From NCBI RefSeq assembly GCF_964355755.1, contig NC_092670.1:11161201-11225200 (forward strand): 64,000 bases of DNA. The letters are read 5' to 3'. Shown piece after piece: positions 1 to 13,800 of this stretch. The notes below the pieces were generated by a model, which saw only the letters and a program-made list of their open reading frames with translations, did no database searches and was not told the DNA's origin. The DNA is from Antedon mediterranea (taxonomy: Eukaryota; Echinodermata; Crinoidea; Comatulida; Antedonidae). Both the position numbers and the translations under genes were made by a program. Within the stretch, counting starts at the first letter, position 1, and each line of letters starts with the position of its first letter.

Positions 1-330
1 AGATATAATATTCAGTCTTTAGTGAAAAGGTTCATCAACATTTCTTTTGTTTATTATATTATAAGATATAAATTTGCATAATATTCAGTCTTTAATGAAA
101 AGGTTCATCAACATTTCTTTTGTTTATTATATTATAAGATATAAATTTGCATAATATTCAGTCTTTAATGAAAAGGTTCATCAACATTTCTTTTGTTCAT
201 TATGTTATAAGATATAAATTTGCATAATATTCAGTCTTTAATGAAAAGGTTCATCAACATTTCTTTTGTTTATTATATTATAAGATATAAATTTGCATAA
301 TATTCAGTCTTTAATAAAAAGGTTCATCTG
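1..330. repeat. 73-bp tandem repeat (about 4.5 copies)
   Basis: ATTCAGTC recurs at 10, 83, 156, 229 and 302, an exact 73-base spacing. Copies are nearly identical (isolated T/C and A/G changes). The unit is AT-rich and contains AAAAGGTTCATCAACATTTC. It lies within or past the 3' part of the dynein gene and continues to the left edge. Confidence 0.95.
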
Positions 331-690
331 GATCTCTGTATAGTATTAATGACAATAGCATAACAACAGCTTTCTAAGGAGATCACCCCGCCACCATCCA
401 AACAATCAAATTTAGGGAAACCTGACTGTTCTAATATAGATTGCGCTATACCAACTACAAGGTTTCATGTTAACATTCCTAAGCTACATGCACTCGCTCA
501 TGATTAAGATGTGTCAATGAACCAGTGAAAGCTGGGGTAAAAACGTGTTTTCAGAATATATTGGATTACCAAAGAAAAACATTTATTAATAATATTCTTT
601 CCACTGATTTTGTTGGAAAAAAGTTTATATCAAACAATAGCAATTTTTTATTCTTATCTATTTTTATACAGATTAAAAGCTATACTGTAC

Positions 691-3600
691 CTTGCTATCT
701 ATCGATGGTTTCAGGATGTCAGGCATTGTCTGAGTGTCTTTCATAGCACTGTTGAAATGGTACATGAAAGAACTTTTGAAGTTTGATGTTGTCTGGCAAA
801 ACACTTTAACCCCATGTTGGATGATGACAGCTGAATTAAATAAAAAATGTATCATTGTAAAATTCTATCAATCAATAGGTGTACTTGTTTTATAGTTTTG
901 GGTCACAAAGAAAGTGACCTTTTGAAATCCACAGACTACAACCCTCTCAGACTTAGAAAGTAGTGTGACCAGAGTAAATGTCTACACCACTCTATAACTG
1001 CAGCAAAGTATAACTATAGAGATCAAAGATAACAACCAAATACCACATAATATTTTATTTACCATACCACAACAGTTTAAAAGTTTAAAAACTGTTTGCA
1101 TTGAAAGCAAATTTGTCATGCAAAGACTGTCATCTTAGTGTGAACTATCACATACAATCTAACATCACTGTCTTGTTCATTTTACTGTATATTTTTTTTT
1201 CATCTTTGTTTTTTTTCAATCAAAATTACCAAAAAATGTTGTAAGTTCCCCCTTAGCCAATACTACGCCATTACACTTTAATCCAAAGGCAAATTACTGA
1301 AAAACTGACAATGCTGTGGGTATCAGTGGCTGGATCTCAATTGAGATACAAAAAAAAAAGCAAAAAGCTAAATCAAAACGATAAAGTAAAACAGCCAGAA
1401 AAATTAACAGAGCTTTCAGGCAACACTAGCCCTTCATCATCTATAAATTATATTAGTACTTTAAAGCCTTGTCTACAAAACTTTTTGTGTCAAAATGTGA
1501 TGTGGTCATATATGGGAAATAATGATGCCATATCACTACCATATATGGGTACATCACATTTTGTTGACACAAAGTTTGATGTAGACAAGGCTTTAGACAA
1601 TCATTTTTTCATTTTATAGAATAAAACCATTGTTATCATATAGTAGTATCATTTAATGAAGCAACTAAAAAAGTATACAAACCAGGGAGTAGTTTGCGAC
1701 TGTCTGCAACAGTAATGATAAAAAGCCTAAAGTCAGCATGCAACAAAGCTGAATTTTGGTCTTTCTGAATGCCATCACCATCTCTACCAATCATATCCTA
1801 CAGTAAAAAAAACAAGATGTATTTATAAATAGTCTAATAAAAGATCAATCAGATTCAATTCTAAATACAAATCCTTTCAGAGATGACTCTAATTTACATA
1901 GACATTTCCCATTACAGGCACCATCGTTGGGCATGTTCAGCTTTAATAATTTACCTGGTTAAGTTTGTATTAACCTAACCATGAACGTTTAGCGATTATT
2001 GGTTCAGAAGTCAACTTTCAGGTAAGTTAACTGAGCCTGAAGGGGCCATTAATGTTTCCTTCATATAGAGATTCTTTTAATAATTACACATCTCAACAAT
2101 ATACCCCATCATCAAAGACATCTCAAATTAATTATTCTTTCAAATTAGGTATCCTTGCAATTTTCACATAGCCCTCTCCAAATACAAATACCATAAAAAA
2201 AAAACAGCTCCAATTGAAATAAAGATCTGTTTATAGACCTCTACCACTATCAGACATCAAATTATGGAATTCATTAAGAGCAAAGAGATATTTGAATACT
2301 AAGTGCTCTTACCACTGTTTCACAATAAAATATTTGTTTTATTAGTTGAGAATAATGTGACTTGTGGAAGGAAAAAAGTTTACTACTTACCTTAAGCAGA
2401 TCAGAAATGTTGTTGCTGTTGTGGTCCACTAAATGACAGTTATTTAAAACCAACCAATGACCTTTAATCTGGCACTCTTTAAGAAGTTTTTCTGATTGTG
2501 ATGTCTGTGATGTCATACCCATTGAAATGACGTAAACAACTTTGTTGTGGGTGGCACTTTTCGCTTCTTTAATTATTTCAGTGACTGGGTTGTAGGAACA
2601 ATGACCTTGAAAAAATATAAAAGCAATATATTTTCATTTAGAAATAATCTATTTTTATTTGACTGAAAAAAGACCCAGAATACCACAATATCATCCAGTC
2701 TAATTCATTTGTATGACTCACAAAGAGACTCATAATGGCAATTAATCAACATCACAGACCAAATACAAATGGGAAAGATACTGCAGATTTACAGTACAAT
2801 TAACGACATCAAGGCCACAACTTTGTGAACAAACAAAGTCCCTGAAAAGGGTTGACCATATTCTTAAAATATATTTCCCATTGTTCGTTTCACAGAAAAT
2901 TGTATAGAGCCAGGTGTCTTCCTCTTATTAAAACATGATAAGTGTATATGTTTCAGTGTGTTACTATAATGAATGTCAAAATTATTATAAATGATCTACC
3001 ATCTGATGAAGGCAGGATAATAATAACAGGTTTTTTGCTAGTTGACTGCGGAATGACTTCAGCAACATGATATTCATCAGTTTTGGCAACTCTTGATGCA
3101 ACTTGATGCACTGACAGACATCTACATACCTTTCTGGTCTGGAAAAAAAAACCAGATTTAAATTATAATTTTAAATATTGAATATAAAGTATTCCAGTAA
3201 TTTAAGCACTAGTATCATAATGTGCCACATGTGTCGAAGCACTGCAGTCATGCAAATTTAAATAACTTAAAGTTTAAAGTGATTTAATACAGTAACAAAC
3301 AACTTACCACATTAGGTTTCACAATCTTCCACAAGAGAATCTTCTGAAAAACTGTTAAGCACTTGTCATCCATTTCCATTGGCATCAATGAAAGTAGGCT
3401 TGGTTCACACTATGCATTTTCAATTAGATATTACCAGGGAAGAGTGAAATTACAATTTTATAATTTCACTCTTCCCTGATATTACTAAATAGATCAAAGG
3501 TTATTGGCAGGTTAACTTAAGATTAAATAATAGAGTCTTTAACATATACTGGTTGTTCGTATTTGGCCGAATACCTTCAAAATGATTAATGACAATGCCA

Positions 3601-4892
3601 ATAAAGAAAGAACTTCTAAAAATGACACTTTTCTTTAAAAACTGTCCTAAACCCTAGCCATCAATGCAAGCTTGGTGGTCTATAATAATATAATATAATA
3701 TAACAAAATATAGCGCACATATCCACTAAAAGTGCTCAAGGAGCTAAAAGGTATTAACACCAGGCTAGTGATCTGGAGGTTGTTTTTGTTCAAGTCCCAA
3801 ACTGGAATTACTTTACTTTATATTAAAAATCTAAAAAATGAACACTTTAATCCCACTATCTTATTATTCTAGATTACTAGATTACTAAATTAGTAGTGGA
3901 AGCAAGCTTTGCATGGATATTGTCTATTTAGTTTAATTATTGCCAAACTTACCTCAAAGTACTCTTTCCATTGTCTTGCATGTTTCTGGAGTGAATCAGT
4001 TAAGTTCTGAAAACATGGTAACAATGCTTCAAGCTTTTTACAGCTCTTCCAAATCTGAACAAAAAAAAAAAAATATTTTATTTTGGTAGAATAAAATGAA
4101 ATCAGAACATGAATTTGAAATTTAATCTTAAGAAACACTATTATACTCGCTCATCAGTATCAACAAATTTTTTGTTCATTCATTTAGCATTTGGGTCTAT
4201 TTGTCATTCAATGTGAATAACGTAATGTCGATGTCCTGTATTTGTTTTTAGTTCTGTTTAGTTCAGAGTATACTATAGGACTACAATAATATATGTACTG
4301 ATAAGGAGAAAAACTAATGGAAGAGTGTTACCATGTCTGACATCCAAGATGGCTTGCCATCCATCATACTGGTCTCCATGGCAGACACATGGACATCATC
4401 TTGCTTTACAAACAAATCCCATTCAAGAGTTGTCACTTGACTTTGTGATCTTAACTTAGCTACTGCAACTAGAAAGATGAAGATCTCTGAATGCAGCTGG
4501 GATGTAACCTGTGAAACGTATTTGTGTATATCATGCGTGAGGGCGTTCATCAATTCTGTTGCTCGAGCCTTTGGTTCTAGCAAGATACCAGATTCCTTTC
4601 TATGACTTTCAATGATTGACCGACAGATAGCAATGAAATCAAAGAAAGATTGATAATACAGAGGGTTGAGTGGCATCATCGAGTTCATGACCTCATACAG
4701 AAGAGTAGCATGTTTAGAAACATCATGGTATTCTGTGACTTTGCTTTTAATCTGATCCAAGTAGAGTAGGCTTTCATGAAGACTTGTCTTTGTGTTCAGA
4801 ATGTTCTGTTGATACTTAAGAAGCTGCTCAAGCATGCTGGGCTCATTAAGAATGCCAACTTTCAGGTCAATGGTACTAGTCAGAATGTCCAT
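691..4892 (-). CDS. Dynein exons 27-33: post-AAA5 region and AAA6
   Basis: Exons 4332-4892 (561 nt, the longest), 3953-4054, 3308-3409, 3000-3138, 2391-2605, 1683-1797 and 691-830. Exon 27 contains HATLLYEVMNSMMPLNPLYYQSF, equivalent to the ASxLYFVIADLAxIDPMYQYSL stretch. Exon 28 has WKSCKKLEALLPCFQNLTDSL. Exon 29 carries FQKILLWKIVKPNV (cf. FQRLLLIRCLRPDRV). Exons 30-31 give PVIIILPSSD and then VVYVISMGM with KGHWLVLNNCHLV, the AAA6 signature. Exon 32 has HADFRLFIIT, and exon 33 has AVIIQHGVKVFCQTTSNFKSSF, matching the VLQNGIKVTNEPPKGLKANL region. The remaining C-terminal domain must lie left of base 691. I could not identify another exon in 1-690. Confidence 0.92.
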
Positions 4893-7800
4893 CTAAAGAT
4901 AACAATAATACATACCATCTATTGGCCCCTTCCTTCTTGATAATCTATAATATCTATCTATAATATATTTGTTAAGCTTATTTAATTTCATATCTATTTT
5001 ATTTTGTATTTACTCGTCTAAATATCTTGTTTACTATTATAAATTTATTTTAATTTAGATCATTGGACTGCTGACTCTTGTAGTTATAGTATTCTTAGTT
5101 GCTTCAGCATTCCCTGACCAATTCATCTCTGTATATTTTACATATGATTTGTTGGTCAAATAAATAAATTAAATTAATGAAAATGATGCTCCTAAAAATG
5201 GAAAAACCCTTATATTGAGATACGTCTTTTCAGGAAACATACCTCAACCTTGTTAATAAAAAAATGTTGATCCCGAACATCACCCTCCAATGCCTTAACC
5301 TGGTTGTCATACTCCGGTCGTTCAATCTCAATTGCAATGTCTAAAATCTGATTGGATAAGCCTTCAGGACTGATGGCTAAGTCTATCACTGAAGTACCTT
5401 CTGTAGGTAGAGTGAAGATGTTAGCTCCTGTGTAAAATAAAAAATATTGAAAACCACAATTGTCAATAGAAAAAAAAATATTTTGAGTATCATTGATGGT
5501 GAATTATGTGTGAAACAGGGCTTTCTTGGCCAATTACTCTTTGAAGATATAGGGACACTTTTCAGATGGACATGCTATTTGTAGTACAAGAGGCTGATTC
5601 ACATGGCAACTCCAAAAAAAAAACTACAACTATAACTATAAGATAACTATTAATTTTTTAAAATATCATTTGACCAGGTTACAAGTGAATTACAATGAAA
5701 ATCATTTATATATAATTATATGAGTACAAAAGTAATACCAGTACATGCAATAGACCTCAAGAGCTGCAGATATACAATAAGAAAAGTATACAAGGAATCT
5801 TTAAGATCGAATGGCAATGGAGAAACTGAGAACTTAGAAGAATGACAAATTATAAAATGAGTAAAACTAACCTTTAAGCTTCAATGGCACTGAAGAGCTG
5901 AGAAATAGATTGAAGTTAGGATGGCAGACATAGTCATGAAGACCAAACGTTACTCGTCTCTTTCCATCCAATCCAAGAACAAAGTTCCTTCTCAATACAT
6001 TTGCAAAGTTAGAGTTCAAAGGCCGTCGTTCAAGATTCTTAATGAGCATTGTCAAACCTAGTGTAATGCTCTGAATCAGCTTGATATCAATAGATGGATC
6101 ATCGCAAGAGACTATCAAAATGTCAGCTTGAGGGCGCTCTATTTCGGGATCAATGAGAATGGTTGATGGTTCTGATTGGTCAGTTTGACTTGTTGTTTCC
6201 AAACCTACCTCACTCTCATCATAGTTTGGGTGACGCGGTGTATCTCCTCCAATGCTATTTTTAAAAAAAAACATAACACACAATACAATTTTGTTTCAAA
6301 TTTATTAACCCCACACTGTGTGCTTTGGACAACATACTTGTGGATGTAAATACAATAATAATAAGCATAACATTATTTTAAATCTGTAAGTTTTCATAGC
6401 TTAATTCTAAGAACAAACAGCAATGACAATCTTGTGTGAAATTGTGAACATCTGATAGATGTAGTAGGCAAGCCAATGATCCTATATTTAACCTTCATCT
6501 CCAGTAGGCTAGTAAATCATTGCTTTAGATTGTCAAACTAATGGGCTGTTTATAAAAACAAACAAAATGTTTTGTATTAAAGTACCTTGTTCCAGTGACT
6601 GGGGTCTGTGGATAGTCTGTTTCTGTGGTTTCACCACCAGAGGATTCCAGAAAACCAGCTCTAGATTGGTTATCACTGTATTCTGATGCTTGGGCAAAGG
6701 CTTCAAGTACTTGTGATGTCAGAGGTGTTCTGATCTGGTCCTCCTCAAACAATGTATCTATGGATGAATAAGACTTAGATGTAAAGTAAAGGCTGTATGA
6801 ACATATTTCCATGTTTAGGTCTCTGTGTTTAGGCATGCAAATAGGAAGACAGCTGATTTAATATATCAATGTAGAAAGCAGAAGAGAAATAAGTAAGTTT
6901 TAACAGAAATGGAATGGTGTCAGTGACCAGGTTACAGATTTTATGTAATGTACATTAGCTCTTGACAAAAGAGTAGATCAGTGCTCTATCAAATAGCGTA
7001 TGATTGTAATGGATGTAATCTATGTTGTAATAAAAAAAAAAGCTCAATAGTAAACCTCTAAAGGTGTTATGGAAGACAACACAGGCTCAATACAGAATAA
7101 GCTACAAACTAAAACAACTTTAACATCATGTTTTAATGTTGTTACATAACCAAAGAAATTGAAATGGTTTTTGGACAAATAAGCATAGTGGTAAAATAAG
7201 CCTTAAAGATGCATGATTGAAAATGTTCATCTGGTTTGTAGGTATAAGTATATTGAAAATATTCTTTTTTCCAAACCAATAATGTTGTATGACCCTGTCA
7301 TTAAACAGAATAGGCCCTCTAGAGGTCAGTCTGTTTGATGATAGATCCTCATTATTTCTGAAGAAGCTGTCCGATCAGGACAGCCAAACTGTCAAGGTTA
7401 GTTTTTACTAATTATTGGTTTGGAAAAAAGAATATTTTCAATATACTTAAAGATGCATATTTTAACTTTTTTTGTAGAAAATAATTAGCCATAAAAAATA
7501 CCCTCATCACTATCCACTTGTAACTCTTTGTTACTGATCATTACAACCCATGTTTCAACTTGCTGATCTGGATCTAAAAGCAACGGCCATTGACGCCTCC
7601 GCCACTGGCAGCAGGCTCGCATTATGAGTGCATTGTCAAATGCATATTTATCTTGAGGAATGTCAAGACTCTGCCAACTTCTTTGTTCCTCTTGGTTGCT
7701 TAAAATTGCTAAAAAAAATTGGATTTTTACTTAATTAATAATTTTAAAAAAAAAGTATTTTACAGAAAATGACAACCAAGAGTCATAGTTACTTCAAATA

Positions 7801-10800
7801 CAGCTTCAGTTTTTGATTATATTTTTTTCTCGTAATTTTATTATTTGTTGATTGTGTGTCAGTAAGGTTAAACAGTCTTAAAGGAAACTTTGCAGAATTA
7901 CCTTCCAAAGAAAAGTCTTCACGAACAAGGCATGGTTGAATGACCATATTTGTCATATCATTCCTGGAGCTCAGGCTGAAACCTTCTGTACTTTCTCTTG
8001 AAAGAAAGGCAGGTATGGAGAGGTCATCACCAGATATACTGGTTGAACCATTGGCTGCATCTATTCCATTTAACTATAAAAGAACAGATTTTAAAAGATA
8101 GAATTTTATTTTAATATAAATATATCACAATTTATAGTAAAGAGATGAAAAAATGATTAAAAAGTCTCCTCGAGTTAAACTATTTTATGAAACATGCTTG
8201 TGAAATGTAAACTATTAATTATCAAATGACACACATGCATATCAACCTTTTCAGTGACCGCAATATCTTCTTTTGAACTAATGTCACCTTCCCGATCTAG
8301 GTGGAATCTTCCATTCCTGCATCTCAACAGCCAATCAGCAAGCAACTCTTTCCTTGTCCTTTCATTCATTGGACCATGGTAGCAGACACATGCTGCTGCA
8401 AGAAGCGCATCGCCTGGAGCAGTTTCCAAATGCTTCTCGGACTGAGAGAGGGCACTTTTCCATGTCGAATGTAGCGATGACATGTTTGTCATCAAATGTG
8501 TAGCTCGACTAATCTTTTCCTCTATTTGCTGATAAAAAAAATATGAAAGTTCACACATAGAAAGAATAAAATCTGTATTCATATATCTGTATGATAACAA
8601 AAAACTAATAACATAATGGTCTAAGTTACCTTCATTGACATTTCAATTTCCAGAACACTTTTAACACTTTCATCATAAACTTGTACCTGTTCCTCTAGAG
8701 TAACCTTTACCTCCTGGCATTTGACCCTTTTCTGGCCAAGGTGAGCTTTTGCCTAGAATACAAAAATGTATGATGTGAACTAGAATACTTCATGATAGGC
8801 CATATGAAGCTTTACTGAATAAAAAAAGAAATGCCCTATTCTAGTACACTAATGAGAAATGGAATAATAATCTATCATAATGTTCTCAAAGCACACAAAC
8901 CTGATCCAGCTTAGCCTCAGCTACCTGAACCTGTTTTAACTTAGGGTTTAAGGCTCGATGAAGGCAGGCATATGCGTACACTGCATGTACCCACTTGCAC
9001 AGGGACTCAGCTGCTTTACTGACCACTGCCACAACTTCTGGCCTAAAGGAAGCATCCTGAATAAACATGATGTTTAGCTTGTAAAAAACATCATCTGGCA
9101 TTCTGTCTTTCTCGTAAAATTCAAGATCTTCAAAGAAGTTGTCACGGTTGATGAGTAGCTTTCCACTTGCCCAGCTAAATGTGCAAAATATATGAAAATT
9201 AAAAACAAATAATACTACAGTATTATGTCAATAATGTAAAAACATATTAAATAAAAGCTAACAAATAAATACAGTTTTGGAGGATGTTGCTGAGATTCAC
9301 AAAGATCAAGTCTAGTACCTATTTATAGTATTGTTATAAACAAGCAAAATATAATGTGTATTTATATCACCTAAATCATATCTATATATTATTAAGCAAA
9401 TATTAAACTTTTTTTTCATACAGTATTATACTGCAAGAAAAGAAAAAAGTCAAACTTACTCGTATGGCTGATGAAAGAGCAGGCAGAGGGCACTAACAAC
9501 ATTGACGACAACCGCTGGTGGTGCTCTATATGATCGAATCTCATCAAGATCATGGGAGTTCAGACTCTTCAAAGCTGTCAGAGCGGCTTCATATATTGGG
9601 TTGACCTAAAGCAAACAATAAACTGTTTTAAATAATGCACTTTTAAATTAATAACATTCCCACACAAGGATTTTTTTATTGAATAGTCCCATCTTTTAAT
9701 CAAAATTCAGGAAGAAAAAACAGATGAGAGGACATGATTATTTCAATACCTTGTCTAGTTCATCTTGAGCTTCCTTCTTCATTTGTGCAAGAGGTCCTTC
9801 CATTTTCAAAATAGAAATTTCATCTAGCCTGCATTGTTCTTTGGCCTAAGAAATAACAAATGTAAAAAACAACATTCAGTAATTTGTAATGACTGTACAT
9901 TTCATACGATAGTGCATGGTTATGTCATTTCCCAGTTTTTGCCATGGATTTTACATATTTACTGTTTGTACCAGTTTGTGATTTCTGTTTGAAATAGCAA
10001 TCATTGTTTTTAGTCTTCAATATCTACTGTACATGGGGTGTGTGGTCGCAGCCACAAATGTTCAGAACTAACATATTATTCAAAAACAAGAAACCAGACT
10101 TTTTGCAGAATCCTAAATTCTTTCTTACTCCAATATTACAAAAAGTCTCTGAAAAACAGAAAGTTTTTGCAGGATTCTAAATTCTGTCTCATACTTGAAA
10201 TACATTCTAAAAACTAGACATTTTTTACAGTTTTGAAAACTGCAAGAATGGTCTTGTGTTCAAATTTGTCGAAAGAGCTACTGAAATACAGTAGCAGATT
10301 CCTTACATCAGCATATTCTTTCTTTAGCTTGTCAACTTCTTGAAGCCTTTCTTGAGATTCTTGCATAGCATCAGCTAGGAGTGGCTTCAACTTCTCCAGT
10401 TCAATGTTAAAGCTCCTTATACTTTCATAAGCATCATCTATGCACTGTAATGCTTTCTTGTACATTTCAATGGTTTTCTGTAAGGAATATTAGAAATAGT
10501 AGGTATCAAGCAGTAATCAATCAAGTCTACTCCTCCAATCAAAATAGATGAATATTTCCTTTTTAAAATTAAATATACTGAAATTGAATTCATCAAAATA
10601 ATTCACCTACAAAATTCAAAGATGTTAAAAAAGTTACTTACCATATACTTTTTGCCAAGACGTGCAGCGACAATTTTGAAGAGGTCAATGAATTCAATAA
10701 AGGTCAAAGGTGAGAAGAACCTGTAACTCTTGTGGAAGTGTTTATCAATTGCTTTGATGGAGGACTGATGAATGTAGGCCATGGCATGACTTATGCAGTG

Positions 10801-13800
10801 TACCTCAGCCTCTACCTTTTTGAAACTCCACGGCACCAAGTAAGCCTAAAAAGTGATTAAAACATATGTAGTACTTCAAATATCAAACTTCACATCAAAC
10901 CTAATTAATCACCAAAAATGTATTATGTACTAGAATTTCAAACTTTTTATTTCTATTATTTGTTATATTTATCAATTAAAAAAAATAAATACCTTTCTAG
11001 ATGACATACTAAGAGTTCTTTGATCCAGCCACTGAGTGGCAACACTTACTAAACCGTCATGGCTCCAATGCTTGTAGACATCTACACAACAACTGGAGTG
11101 TAAGAGGCTAGGATGTCGACTAAAGCAATCATGTAAAGAACTGATATCACCGCCTTTAAATAAAAAGCATATGATAAATAAATTATAACTCAAAAAATAT
11201 AACAACGTCATTATTATTGTCAAATACATTACTTAAGACGCTTTTTACCTGGACAATGAAGACTGACCACAACATGAAGGTTTGTCAGGACACGCCTATA
11301 GAACCTTTCTTGAGCCATCTCCACTCGCTGGCTTCTATATCCACTAGATTTTGATCCAGGCAGCATCTGTAAGGCTATCTGATCCAGATCATCTTTGCTG
11401 TACAATCCAGGGCAAGTGCCTGGAATGAATAAATAAAATAAAAAAAGGTACATAAAGCAGTTAGCAGTACAAAGAAATATTCATAGAATGTGAATGTTGG
11501 CTAAAATTAAAGATAGAGATTTATCAAACTATGCAATTTTGCCAACCTCTGCAACTGCCTTTATATCACCAATTTCTTTTTAATCATGACAGCAAGAGAT
11601 CAAATTGTGTAGCAGAGATATAATACTCTATAGTAAATCAAATATTTTCTTTTGCCATACTACAGTAATACAGCGGTACCAATTGTTAGTAGTATTGATT
11701 AATAAAAATTAATATCAAACTAAAGGTTAAACATATTACCTTCTTTCATTAGTGCTGTAAGATCAAATAAAGCTTGATCTGTAGGCTTACAGCTGACAAG
11801 CAATACAGAAGGTTTTCCTGCCAAACCAGCAACTGCACATGCCTTCTTTATGGCTTCACGGACCCTTACAGAATGGTCCTTTGTTGGAGAATTGGGCTTA
11901 GGTTCAAACATCTTAAACTTAGCTGCAGAAGCAGCAAGTCTAGTTAAGCTTGCACGTCCAGTCCCTCGTGCCTGTCCAATTAATAATGCATTGCCACCTT
12001 GCGTTCCCTGAAAGAAATTTCTTTCATGGTAATCAGAGCGGTCTTATGAAATTACAATTTGACAAAGCTCCTAAAACACGTCTTTTTCTTGTTTAAGTAA
12101 CTCTTTCAGGTTTCCATTCTGTTAAACAATTTCAATCTTGCAAAAGCACTATATAATTGCAACATACCAAACTTGTGCAAATACTTGTATTGTATCTGCT
12201 TAAAGTATGTACAGAGAGGTACAGAACTGTTATCACACTTTTCAAACCATCCCTCCTCAAATCAAAATCAATGAAATGCAACTTTCAGTTTAGACAAAAA
12301 AAAAGTACTCCAGAATTTGTGGTCACCAATGCAAGAGGTAACCAGCCTGGGAAGGTGAGCATGAGGATTGCTCTAAACAATCTGAAAGTCACATAAATCA
12401 AAAGAATATAAATCCCTACCAACATTCTTGTCAATTTGGCTATATGTCGCAAAGTCTCATCAAAGAAAACAAGTTCCATTGGCTGATTGGCACCTTCGTT
12501 GTATAGATTTATACATTTCTGCAATCCATGTTGTATCTGACCTGGGTTGACCTCACCATAACCAGTAGCTGAAATAGAAAACGAATGCATATTGGTAACT
12601 TATAATTTAATTATTATATTTATGGCTGTGCATTATATTGAAAAAGTAAACTAAATTATATAAACAATTAAGAAAATAAATAATAATGATAAAACCTTAC
12701 TTTTATCAGAATCTCTTCTTGCATCAATGTTTATGAACTTTGTGAACAGGACAGAGGATAATTTTTCATCGCTAGAACAGATCTGAGAGTAAAAAAGGAT
12801 TACTTTGTTGATTGGTAAGTTTTATTGTTAAAGTTTAGCGTTTTATTGTTGATTGATTGATATCCCTTTCCTATCAATTGTTTACATATCAGTGATGTTA
12901 TGTGATTATCCCTTTTTTTTTTACAAAATCAGTGAATTCTGATAGCTCTACGCAATTCAACGCAACTTGCTGGAAAACAGGCTTAAATAACCATCATTTC
13001 AATTCATTGCTTATGAATTGAATAGAAACTGCTTACCTGGTGCATGGGGATAAGGGGTCCATTGAACTGCTGGTCTATTGTAAATGCATCCCCAATAAGT
13101 CCAGGCTTAAATGTCACACCCTTCTTCTCCTTTGATGACTTTCTAGAAGAGGATTTGGTCATGTCCTTACGGATAGGTGTTAAAGGTACAGAGCTGCTTT
13201 GCTCTGCTAAAGATGTGACAGTTGGCTTTGGTATGTCAAAGTTTGCCAAGTTTGGTTGGGTATCATTATCGTCGCCAGTTTCTACAAGAAATATCAAATT
13301 TAACTATGAAACAATTTTACTTTTTTAAGAAGTGGTAATGTTTTTTTTTATATTTTTCATCAATTTAAATGCAAACTAAAAAAAAAAAGATCGACTGAGA
13401 TTGTATGAATTTATTTAATGAATGTACAGCAGAACATTGGGGTGTTTCAAGATGGTTGAATTTGTTGTTCAATAAAAAAATTAACACACAGTCCCAAAAG
13501 CGCTTTCTAATTGGAATACTTTAATTTGGGATACTTAAATATTTATCTCACCAGAAAATTCCACCACTACAGTCTTGCCTCCAGATTTCTCTATTACACA
13601 ACCTGCATCTTCTAGTTGTGAATCACAAGGTACTGTAGAAGAAGTTGTCAGCGATGACCTGTCTGGTTCTGGAGAGGTTTCCTTTGCCGCAACGTTCTCA
13701 GAAGTTTCTGAAGCATCGTCCTGGTCCATGAATGTTGCAGATGTCAAGGTAGTGACTGCAGAGATGCTTGCTAAAATGTCAAAAGAAGGTTCACGTAGTT

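Noticed and set aside
1-330. CRISPR-like regular repeats (also 14.76-15.10 and 45.05-45.39 kb)
   Set aside because: These are contiguous tandem repeats without unique spacers, in a eukaryotic genome.
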